Positions 34,624 through 41,678 of a DNA stretch of 64,000 nt are shown piece after piece. Numbering within the stretch: the stretch's first letter is position 1; each line of letters begins with the position of its first letter. This stretch comes from Clostridium amylolyticum. Lineage in GTDB: Bacteria > Bacillota > Clostridia > Clostridiales > Clostridiaceae. The translations under genes were made by a program, and so were the position numbers. The notes under the pieces were generated by a model. That model did no database searches. It had not been told where the DNA came from and was given only the letters and a program-made list of their open reading frames with translations. The stretch is taken from contig NZ_FQZO01000001.1 of NCBI RefSeq assembly GCF_900142075.1, positions 372,001 through 436,000 on the forward strand, given 5' to 3'.

Positions 34624-35349
34624 ACGAAGCTTAAAAGCTATCTAGGGTTAAAGAAAAAAGATGTTGTTTCTTTTGTAGGTGCAGGGGGGAAAACCTCCAT
34701 GATGTTTAAGCTAGCTGAAGAGCTTAGAGATAGTTATAAAGTATTAGTAACCACCTCAACCAAGATATATACTCCCTTAAAGGAGAAATATGACTTCATT
34801 TGTACTGATGAAAGCATGTTCTCAACATATATTTCCATGAAGGAAAAGGGAGTGTATATTTTAGGCTTAGGTGTGAATGAGGAAAATAAGATATTGGGAT
34901 TAAGTGAAAAACATTTAGCATCTTTAGAGCCTCATTTTGACTATATGCTAATAGAAGCAGACGGAGCAAAGGCAAAAGCACTGAAAGGATGGAATGAATT
35001 TGAGCCAGTTATATACAGTAAAACCACAAAGACTGTAGGAATTATAGACATACAGTCCTGGGGGATACCCATTTGTGAGGATAAGGTTCTTAGAAGTGAT
35101 ATATTCTGCGAAATAGCTGGTGCACAACAGGGAGAAACTGTGGAGATTAAGCACCTATGTAAGGTAATTCTCCATCCTGAAGGGCTTTTTAAGGGAGCAC
35201 AAGGGGAAAAGATATTGTTCATTAATAAAGCAGAAGAACCTAAGGAAGTGATATTAGCTAAGCTTTTAGCTAGACAAGTAACTTTCATGGACAATGTTTT
35301 TTTAAATAGGTTAATACTAGGAAGTATAAAAACAAACATTTACATTTAA
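34624..35349 (+). CDS. yqeC: YqeC, selenium-dependent hydroxylase accessory protein (probable ACG start)
   Basis: This 241-residue P-loop protein is required in some organisms for maturation of selenium-dependent molybdenum hydroxylases. The first ATG in frame (34699) would delete the Walker A loop GAGGKTS, which is plainly coded upstream. Between the in-frame TAA at 34609 and that loop there is no ATG, GTG or TTG. AGGTGA at 34614-34619 sits four bases before an ACG, which would give MKLKSYLGLKKKDVVSF, the expected family N-terminus. I therefore place the start at ACG 34624. Confidence 0.82.
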   Translation, partial: TKLKSYLGLKKKDVVSFVGAGGKTSMMFKLAEELRDSYKVLVTTSTKIYTPLKEKYDFICTDESMFSTYISMKEKGVYILGLGVNEENKILGLSEKHLASLEPHFDYMLIEADGAKAKALKGWNEFEPVIYSKTTKTVGIIDIQSWGIPICEDKVLRSDIFCEIAGAQQGETVEIKHLCKVILHPEGLFKGAQGEKILFINKAEEPKEVILAKLLARQVTFMDNVFLNRLILGSIKTNIYI

Positions 35350-35367
35350 TAAGCAGGTGATGTGATA

Positions 35368-35961
35368 ATGATAAGTGCCATAATATTAGCATCAGGCTAT
35401 TCTAGGAGAATGGGGAGAAATAAGCTTCTTCTAAAATATAGAGGCAAATCATTAGTTGAGCATACTATTGATACTATTTTACAGTGTAGTTTTTTAGAAG
35501 CTATTCTTGTAGCAAGAGAAGAAGAAATAATAAATATAGGTAATAGAAATTCTATAAAGGTTATTAAAAATGAAAATGCTTTTAAAGGAATAAGTGAATC
35601 TATTAAACTTGGGGTTAGTGAGTCAGGTGAAACAGAAGGATATATGTTTTTTACAGGGGATCAGCCTTTTCTAGATATGGATACAGTAAAAAAATTAGCT
35701 TATACCTTTAAAGAAGATTCAGATTGCATAATAATCCCCAGGTTTAAAGGTAAAAGAGGAAGTCCTGTAATATTTCCCTGGATCTTTAAAGAAGACTTTT
35801 TGAATTTAGAGGGAGATGTGGGAGGGAAAATAGTAATAAACAAAAATTTAGATAGAGTTAAATATGTAGAAGTGCAGGATGATATGAGGTTATTTGATGT
35901 GGATACTAATGAAAGTTATGAGTATATCCTACAACTAGAGGAGAAGAGTGAATATGTTTAA
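35368..35961 (+). CDS. mocA: MocA-type molybdopterin nucleotidyltransferase (YgfJ-like)
   Basis: This 197-residue MobA-like NTP transferase has the signature ASGYSRRMGRNKLLL at the N-terminus and FTGDQPFLD as the metal-binding acidic motif. Homologues attach CMP to molybdopterin to make the cytosine dinucleotide used by xanthine dehydrogenase-type enzymes. The ATG after AGCAGGTGATG is preferred to a GTG six bases upstream. It overlaps yqeB by eight bases. Confidence 0.87.
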   Translation: MISAIILASGYSRRMGRNKLLLKYRGKSLVEHTIDTILQCSFLEAILVAREEEIINIGNRNSIKVIKNENAFKGISESIKLGVSESGETEGYMFFTGDQPFLDMDTVKKLAYTFKEDSDCIIIPRFKGKRGSPVIFPWIFKEDFLNLEGDVGGKIVINKNLDRVKYVEVQDDMRLFDVDTNESYEYILQLEEKSEYV

Positions 35962-36766
35962 TGATATTGTCATTATACGCGGTGGAGGAGACTTAGCCTC
36001 TGGTACGATACAAAAGTTACATAGAAGTGGCTTTAGGGTATTAGTTTTAGAGGTACCAAAGCCTACTTCTATTAGACGGAGTGTTTCCTTTAGCGAAGCC
36101 ATATATGAAAAACAAATGGAGATAGAAGGAATTACTGCTGTACATGTATGCTCTTTAAGTGAAATAGAAAAGGCATGGAGTAATAAAAAAGTTCCGGTGA
36201 TTATTGATGAAGAAGGTGAATACATTAAAAAAATAGCACCTAGAATTGTAGTGGATGCTATTATTGCTAAGAAAAATCTAGGGACAACCAGGGATATGGC
36301 TGAGATAACCATAGCTCTTGGACCAGGATTTACAGCAGCAAAAGATGTAGACGTTGTCATAGAAACTAGCAGAGGGCATAATCTTGGCAGGTTGATATTT
36401 AGTGGACAAGCAATGAAAAATACTGGTACACCAGGAAGCATAATGGGGATTTCTAAAGAAAGAGTTATATATTCACCCTGTGCAGGAGTAATGAAGAATA
36501 TATTAAATATCGGTGATGTGGTGAAGAAAGATGAAGTTATTGCCTATGTAGGAGAGGAACCTATAAAAGCAACCATAACAGGATTGTTAAGAGGGATTTT
36601 ACGCAGTGGAAGCTCTGTAACCAAAGGATTTAAGCTTGCAGATATTGATCCTAGGGTGTCAGAAAAAGAAAACTGCTTTACAATTTCAGATAAAGCTAGA
36701 AGTATAGCCGGAGGGGTATTAGAAGCGGTGCTTTACCTTAGTGACATTGAAAAAAAGGAAGGTTAA
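35954..36766 (+). CDS. yqeB: YqeB, selenium-dependent molybdenum hydroxylase maturation protein
   Basis: This 270-residue member of the YqeB family has an N-terminal Rossmann-like IIRGGGDLASGT and a C-terminal block with SPCAGVMKNI and GLLRGILRSG. Together with YqeC it marks genomes with selenium-dependent molybdenum hydroxylases; the biochemical step is not established. GAGGAGAAGAG precedes the ATG. No selD or sulfur carrier gene is nearby. Confidence 0.88.
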   Translation: MFNDIVIIRGGGDLASGTIQKLHRSGFRVLVLEVPKPTSIRRSVSFSEAIYEKQMEIEGITAVHVCSLSEIEKAWSNKKVPVIIDEEGEYIKKIAPRIVVDAIIAKKNLGTTRDMAEITIALGPGFTAAKDVDVVIETSRGHNLGRLIFSGQAMKNTGTPGSIMGISKERVIYSPCAGVMKNILNIGDVVKKDEVIAYVGEEPIKATITGLLRGILRSGSSVTKGFKLADIDPRVSEKENCFTISDKARSIAGGVLEAVLYLSDIEKKEG

Positions 36767-36770
36767 TGAT

Positions 36771-37580
36771 ATGGAAGAGAAGATTTTAAAATCCATCTGT
36801 GAAAGCTTAGGAAAAGGGAAGAAGGTGGCTTTGGTAACCATTACTAATATGCTAGGATCCACTCCGAGGAAAAAAGGCTCCCTCATGGCGGTATGGGAAG
36901 ATGGAAGCATTGAAGGAAGTGTAGGGGGAGGTAATATAGAATATGCTGTTATAGAAAAAGCTATACAGTGTATTAAAGAAGGGGAAGATAAGGAACTACA
37001 ATTTCAGTTAAATGATGAAGGTGATTTGCATATGCAGTGCGGAGGAAAAGCTACTTTATACGTTAAAGTATTTAAGCCTAGTACAAAATTGCTTATTATA
37101 GGTGCAGGTCATGTGGGAGTGGAGCTTTTTAAACAAGCTAAACTATTAGATTTTTATACTGTAGTATTTGATGACCGTGAGGATTTTGCCAATGATAGAA
37201 GATTTCCAGAAGCAGAGGAAATATTGGTGGGAAATATGGGGGAGATGCTTTCAAAGTACCCTATAGATAATAATACCTATATAGTGATAGTAACTAGAGG
37301 TCATAAATGTGATGCAGAGGCTCTCAAGGCTGTGGTGCAAAGTGAAGCTGCATATATTGGCATGATTGGAAGCAGAAAAAAAACAGAATTTGTTATGAAA
37401 GGTCTCTTAAGTGATGGCATAGATAGGGAGCTTCTTAAAAAGGTATATGCCCCCATAGGAATAAATATAGCTTCGGAGCAGCCCAATGAAATTGCTTTGG
37501 GTATTATGAGTGAAGTATTATTGGTTAAGAATAAAGGCACATTAGAGAGTTTAAGGGATATAAAAAAAGTGAGTTTTTAA
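36771..37580 (+). CDS. XdhC/CoxI-family molybdenum cofactor insertion chaperone
   Basis: This 269-residue protein has an N-terminal XdhC/CoxI segment (GSTPRKKGSLMAV, SVGGGNIEYAVI) and a C-terminal Rossmann domain (LIIGAGHVGVEL, then MIGSRKKT). Family members bind molybdenum cofactor, help sulfurate it and insert it into xanthine dehydrogenases. It is four bases after yqeB with AAGGAAGG, so it belongs to the operon. Confidence 0.9.
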   Translation: MEEKILKSICESLGKGKKVALVTITNMLGSTPRKKGSLMAVWEDGSIEGSVGGGNIEYAVIEKAIQCIKEGEDKELQFQLNDEGDLHMQCGGKATLYVKVFKPSTKLLIIGAGHVGVELFKQAKLLDFYTVVFDDREDFANDRRFPEAEEILVGNMGEMLSKYPIDNNTYIVIVTRGHKCDAEALKAVVQSEAAYIGMIGSRKKTEFVMKGLLSDGIDRELLKKVYAPIGINIASEQPNEIALGIMSEVLLVKNKGTLESLRDIKKVSF

Positions 37581-37628
37581 AATATCCTATGAATAGGGTT
37601 TGAATTTTTTATGCTTAGGAGTAGTGAA

Positions 37629-37958
37629 ATGGATGTATGTTGGAGAATTTACTTAAAAGAAGAAGATATAAAAGTATTTGGTAAGGGACCTAAAATGCTG
37701 CTTTTAAAGATTGATGAGCTAGGATCCATTAGAAAAGCAGCAGAGTCAATGAATCTTTCCTATACAAAAGCTTGGAATATGATATTAAATTTAGAAAAGG
37801 GTTTGGGGATAAAGGTGCTGGAAAAACAAATTGGAGGAAAGCATGGAGGAGGTTCCATACTTACCTCTGAAATCAAAGAGTTTATGGAAAAGTATGCAAA
37901 GTTTGAGGCAGAAGTATCCCAATTTGTTACAGAGCTATTTAATAAAAAGTTTAAATAA
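37629..37958 (+). CDS. ModE-type DNA-binding regulator lacking molybdate-binding domains
   Basis: This 109-residue protein is a LysR/ModE-like winged helix: IDELGSIRKAAESMNLSYTK is the helix-turn-helix, and GGKHGGGS is a signature of the ModE N-terminal domain. The C-terminal MOP domains that bind molybdate in E. coli ModE are absent, as is common in Firmicutes, so it may sense through a partner. It sits between cofactor genes and a putative metal transporter, whose expression it may control. ATG after TAGGAG. Confidence 0.82.
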   Translation: MDVCWRIYLKEEDIKVFGKGPKMLLLKIDELGSIRKAAESMNLSYTKAWNMILNLEKGLGIKVLEKQIGGKHGGGSILTSEIKEFMEKYAKFEAEVSQFVTELFNKKFK

Positions 37959-38026
37959 GCAATGGACATAAAAAATAATCCCTCCTATTGATAAAATTTC
38001 CAATAAAAGGTATTATTGTATTAAGC

Positions 38027-38048
38027 GTTATTCATTTAAAAGTATAAC
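38027..38048 (+). promoter_or_regulatory. Candidate ModE-type dyad upstream of the transporter operon
   Basis: GTTAT (38027-38031) and ATAAC (38044-38048) form an inverted pair within the 172-base gap after the ModE-like gene. ModE operators are built from similar half-sites, but the arms here are short. The gap shows no ORF. Confidence 0.35.
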
Positions 38049-38130
38049 CCCTTGATGGTGAGAAAAATTTTCACTAAGTTCCACAGTTGTGCTTATAGGC
38101 AATTAATTACCTTTAGAAAGGAGAGTGGAC

Positions 38131-38670
38131 TTGGTCTGTAAAAATATTTTTTTAACAGGAAAAATTAATGTGGGAAAATCTACTGCTATATCTAAATTTC
38201 TTGAAGGATATCTCCATGAATCCGGTATTATAACTGGATTCAAAACGAAACCTTTTTATGAAAGTGGAGCATTGAAAGGATATTATATAGAAAGTCAAAT
38301 ACCTGGCGACAATACCACTATATTAGAAAATGTGGTGGGTATTAATGGCGATTTTGGTAAAGGGCAATGCTGCTATGGCATTCCTGAGGTATTTGAAAAA
38401 AGGGGAGTGGAAATATTACGTCATTCTTTAGAAATACCTAATTCCATTATATTGATGGACGAACTTGGTTTTTTTGAGAAGGACACTATAAAGTTTAAGG
38501 AGCAGGTGCACAAAGCTCTTTACAGTGATCATAGGATATTAGGGGTACTAAAGGAAAAGAGGAACCCTTTTCTAGATTCCATTGCCACTAGAGCGGATGT
38601 AAAGGTTATCGTTGTGACTTTAGAAAATAGAGATAGCATAGTGGATGAGATTAATAAATATTGGGAGTGA
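38131..38670 (+). CDS. THEP1-type nucleoside-triphosphatase
   Basis: This 179-residue P-loop protein of the NTPase_1 (THEP1) family has Walker A GKINVGKST near the N-terminus and Walker B IILMDELGFF. I choose the TTG at 38131, seven bases after AAAGGAG; the GTG at 38125 lies too close to that site. Homologues hydrolyse nucleoside triphosphates in vitro, with unknown role. Here it precedes a metal transporter and follows cofactor genes, so a link to molybdenum or tungsten cofactor is suggested by position only. Confidence 0.8.
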   Translation: MVCKNIFLTGKINVGKSTAISKFLEGYLHESGIITGFKTKPFYESGALKGYYIESQIPGDNTTILENVVGINGDFGKGQCCYGIPEVFEKRGVEILRHSLEIPNSIILMDELGFFEKDTIKFKEQVHKALYSDHRILGVLKEKRNPFLDSIATRADVKVIVVTLENRDSIVDEINKYWE

Positions 38671-38676
38671 TTTATT

Positions 38677-39687
38677 ATGAAGATATTTAAAAAAGGTTTA
38701 ATTCTGTTTGTAGCGTTAATGTTTTTCTTTACTGGGTGCGCTGCAGCAGTAAAAAGTGAAAATAAACAGGAAAATTCTAATATTAAGGTTGTTACTACCT
38801 ATAAACCAGCTACGGATATTGTACTTGCATTAGGGGGTAAGGATAAATTAGTGGGAGTGAGTGATGGAGGTAAAAAAGATCCTGTGATGGTAAAGCTTGA
38901 TGAAAGTTGGGCAAGCAAATTAGCAGAGGTTGGTTCCAAAAAAAATGGCGTAAATATCGAACAAATAGTGGCTTTAAAACCAGATGTGGTTATTTTATAT
39001 CCCACTAAAGAATCCGATGACACAGTGAAAAAATTAGCAGAACATAAAATAAAGGTTATCAGCATTAACCCTGAGAGCATATCTTTGCTGAAGGATGACA
39101 TTATTAAAGTAGGGGAAGCTATAGGGGAAAGTGAAAATGCAAAAAAGTTAGTGGATTACTATAAAGAAAAAACTGAATATGTGGCAAAAAAACTTCAGGG
39201 GGTAAGGGATAAAAAAACCGTGTATTTAGCTGGTGCTAATGGTATTCTTTCCACTACTTCGGGAGATTTTTATCAGCATGAAATGATAGAAGCTGCTGGG
39301 GGCATTAATGTTTCTGCCAAATTAAAAGGTGGATGGAATGATGTTTCTGTGGAGCAGTTAATTGCATGGAACCCTGAGGTGATAACTTCAGTTATGTATT
39401 GTAAAGACGGAAGTCCAGCTCAGATTATGGAAAAGAAAGAGCTTCAAAGCATAAGGGCTATAAAAGATAAGAAAGTTTATCAAGTACCTTCGAATATTAC
39501 TCCTTGGGACATGCCTCAGCCTAGCAGCATATTAGCTATATTGTGGATGAGCAAAACTTTATACCCAGAAGATTTTAAGGATTTGGATATGCAACAGGGT
39601 GCCAATGATTTTTATAAGAAATTTTATGGCAAGTCCTTTGAGGAGTTAGGAGGAACTTTGGTTGGAGAAAATAATACCAGAAAATAA
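38677..39687 (+). CDS. Metal-binding lipoprotein of an iron-type ABC transporter (probable molybdate/tungstate)
   Basis: This 336-residue class III periplasmic-binding-type protein is anchored through Cys21 of lipobox FFTGC. It has the two-lobed layout with a linker helix (DNIT region TLAEHKIK... to AGANGILS). It resembles FecB/BtuF-like proteins. Iron-type transporters of this shape, such as MolABC of Haemophilus, carry molybdate or tungstate. The position next to molybdenum hydroxylase genes makes that the best guess over iron-siderophore or B12. Confidence 0.75.
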   Translation: MKIFKKGLILFVALMFFFTGCAAAVKSENKQENSNIKVVTTYKPATDIVLALGGKDKLVGVSDGGKKDPVMVKLDESWASKLAEVGSKKNGVNIEQIVALKPDVVILYPTKESDDTVKKLAEHKIKVISINPESISLLKDDIIKVGEAIGESENAKKLVDYYKEKTEYVAKKLQGVRDKKTVYLAGANGILSTTSGDFYQHEMIEAAGGINVSAKLKGGWNDVSVEQLIAWNPEVITSVMYCKDGSPAQIMEKKELQSIRAIKDKKVYQVPSNITPWDMPQPSSILAILWMSKTLYPEDFKDLDMQQGANDFYKKFYGKSFEELGGTLVGENNTRK

Positions 39688-40702
39688 ATTGCTCCATAAG
39701 ACTCTAAATAATAAATGCCTTATATTTTTTATGATTTTTATTTTAGTGTTTATTTGGTCCATATTTTTAGGTAGATATAAACTTAGCATAGTTGATTATA
39801 AAAGTGTACTTGTAAACTTACCTATGCTGATTTTAGGGGGAGAAGTTTCTGATCCAAGCATATTAATAATATGTAAAGTGAGGCTGCCTCGAGTTTTACT
39901 GGCATCTTTTGTAGGAGCGGGATTAGCTCTTTCAGGACTGGTTTTTCAACAGGTATTTAAAAATCCTATTGCCTCCCCTGATATACTAGGAGTTACTTCA
40001 GGTGCAAGCTTTGGTGCTGCTTTGGGGATCATATTACCTTGGCAATTTCCAGGATTAATTCAAATAAGTGCATTTGTCTTTGGAATACTTGCAGTAAGCA
40101 TGGCTTATGGATTAAAGAAGGCTTCAAAGGATGATAATATATTGTATTTAGTATTATCAGGAATTATTGTTTCTGCTTTCTTTTCAGCCCTGCTTTCTAT
40201 GGTAAAGTATTTAGCAGACCCATATCAGCAGCTGCCTTCCATAGTTTTTTGGACAATGGGTGGATTGCACAGAGCAAATTGGGTAAATTCCATTGGTTGT
40301 GGCCTCATTGTAATTCCTAGTATTTTTATTATAAATAGCCTAAGGTTTAAATTAAAAATTCTTTTACTTAACGATGATATGGCAAAAACCCTGGGGATGG
40401 ATGTTTCAAAATTTAGAAATGTTATGCTATGCTTAGTTTCTTTTGTAGTTTGTTATTGTGTCAGCATAGCTGGCACCATTGGATGGATCGCCCTGATAGT
40501 ACCCCATATTACCAGAATAATACTGGGATATAAGAATAAAAACATTTACTTCATCACCAGCATTATAGGTGCCACAACTTTAGTTTTATTTGATGATATA
40601 GCTAGGTGTATAAGTACTACAGAAATCCCAGTAGGAATACTCACCGCTGCTATAGGGGCTCCTATTTTAGGCTATCTACTAATATTTAAGAAAACGGTAT
40701 AA
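39662..40702 (+). CDS. FecCD-family ABC transporter permease
   Basis: This 346-residue inner-membrane protein has about nine or ten helices. FecCD blocks include RLPRVLLASFVGAGLALSG, PDILGVTSGASFG and the cytoplasmic region GTIGWIALIVPHITR. The TTG start overlaps the binding-protein gene by 26 bases and has AGGAGG eight bases upstream. It forms a homodimeric channel with the ATPase that follows. Confidence 0.88.
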   Translation: MEKIIPENKLLHKTLNNKCLIFFMIFILVFIWSIFLGRYKLSIVDYKSVLVNLPMLILGGEVSDPSILIICKVRLPRVLLASFVGAGLALSGLVFQQVFKNPIASPDILGVTSGASFGAALGIILPWQFPGLIQISAFVFGILAVSMAYGLKKASKDDNILYLVLSGIIVSAFFSALLSMVKYLADPYQQLPSIVFWTMGGLHRANWVNSIGCGLIVIPSIFIINSLRFKLKILLLNDDMAKTLGMDVSKFRNVMLCLVSFVVCYCVSIAGTIGWIALIVPHITRIILGYKNKNIYFITSIIGATTLVLFDDIARCISTTEIPVGILTAAIGAPILGYLLIFKKTV

Positions 40703-40714
40703 TTAGGAGTTTGT

Positions 40715-41479
40715 ATGGATATAAACATAGAAAATCTATATTTTAGCTATAATGACAAGTATATTTTAAAAGATATTAATTTGCAATTTAAAAGAGGAAA
40801 TATTTATGCATTGCTGGGTAGAAATGGTTCTGGGAAAACTACCTTAATAAAGTTAATTTTAGGTTTGATTAACTATAATCATGGAATAATTACCATTGAA
40901 GGTAAAAGCACTAAAGAAATTCTCCCTAAGGAGTTGTCTAAAGCAATTTCCTATGTTCCACAATATGAGGAAGCCATCTATGGCATAAAAGTCATTGAAC
41001 TTGTGGTTATGGGGAGAAATCCTTATTTGAATTTATTTGATAAACCTTCTTACAAAGAGTATGAATTAGCAGAGAAAGCTCTTGAAAATCTTGGCGTAGG
41101 TCACTTAATGCAAAAGAGCTATTCACAAATTAGCGGAGGTGAAAGGCAGCTGGTTCTAATTGCAAGAGCTCTTGTGCAAAATACAAAATTTATCTTAATG
41201 GATGAGCCTATTTCTAATTTAGATATTAAAAATCAACATGAAGTATTAAAAAAAATAAAAAGTATAGCAGAGGGTTTTAACATAGGAGTTGTGATCTCCC
41301 TTCATGACCCTAATCTGGCCATGAGATATTGTCATGAAGGAATTTTGCTTAAAGAAGGTAAAGTTGTAAATTTTGGAGAAATACAAGAAGTCTTGAGCCC
41401 AAACACCTTGGCGGCCATATACGATATGAACTTCGAAGTTTTAAGTACAAAAAAAGGCATTAAGTTTATTACTTCATAA
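40715..41479 (+). CDS. ABC transporter ATP-binding protein, FecE type
   Basis: This 254-residue ATPase has Walker A GRNGSGKTT, signature ISGGERQL, Walker B FILMDEP and an H-loop SLHDPNLAM. It starts 12 bases after the permease and completes the importer. A strong terminator follows. Confidence 0.92.
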   Translation: MDINIENLYFSYNDKYILKDINLQFKRGNIYALLGRNGSGKTTLIKLILGLINYNHGIITIEGKSTKEILPKELSKAISYVPQYEEAIYGIKVIELVVMGRNPYLNLFDKPSYKEYELAEKALENLGVGHLMQKSYSQISGGERQLVLIARALVQNTKFILMDEPISNLDIKNQHEVLKKIKSIAEGFNIGVVISLHDPNLAMRYCHEGILLKEGKVVNFGEIQEVLSPNTLAAIYDMNFEVLSTKKGIKFITS

Positions 41480-41516
41480 AATAATAGAGACATAGGGTTA
41501 AGGATATGTAGGTTTT

Positions 41517-41544
41517 AAAAGCATCTTTATTTAGATGCTTTTTT
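41517..41544 (+). terminator. Terminator of the metal transporter operon
   Basis: AAAAGCATCT (41517-41526) pairs with AGATGCTTTT (41533-41542), followed by a T run. Confidence 0.88.
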
Positions 41545-41678
41545 AATGATGTAAATTAGAATGTTAAGAATAGGTAGAAAATTGTCGAAATAAGGAATAT
41601 AATATAAAAAATATCGTTATATAAAACTGTAAAATATGTGAATGCACTAGAAGAATAAATAAATGGAGGATACAACAT

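Noticed and set aside
35935..36441. 168-codon minus-strand ORF opposite yqeB
   Set aside because: yqeB on the plus strand has clear family motifs, an RBS and operon context; the antisense frame has none.
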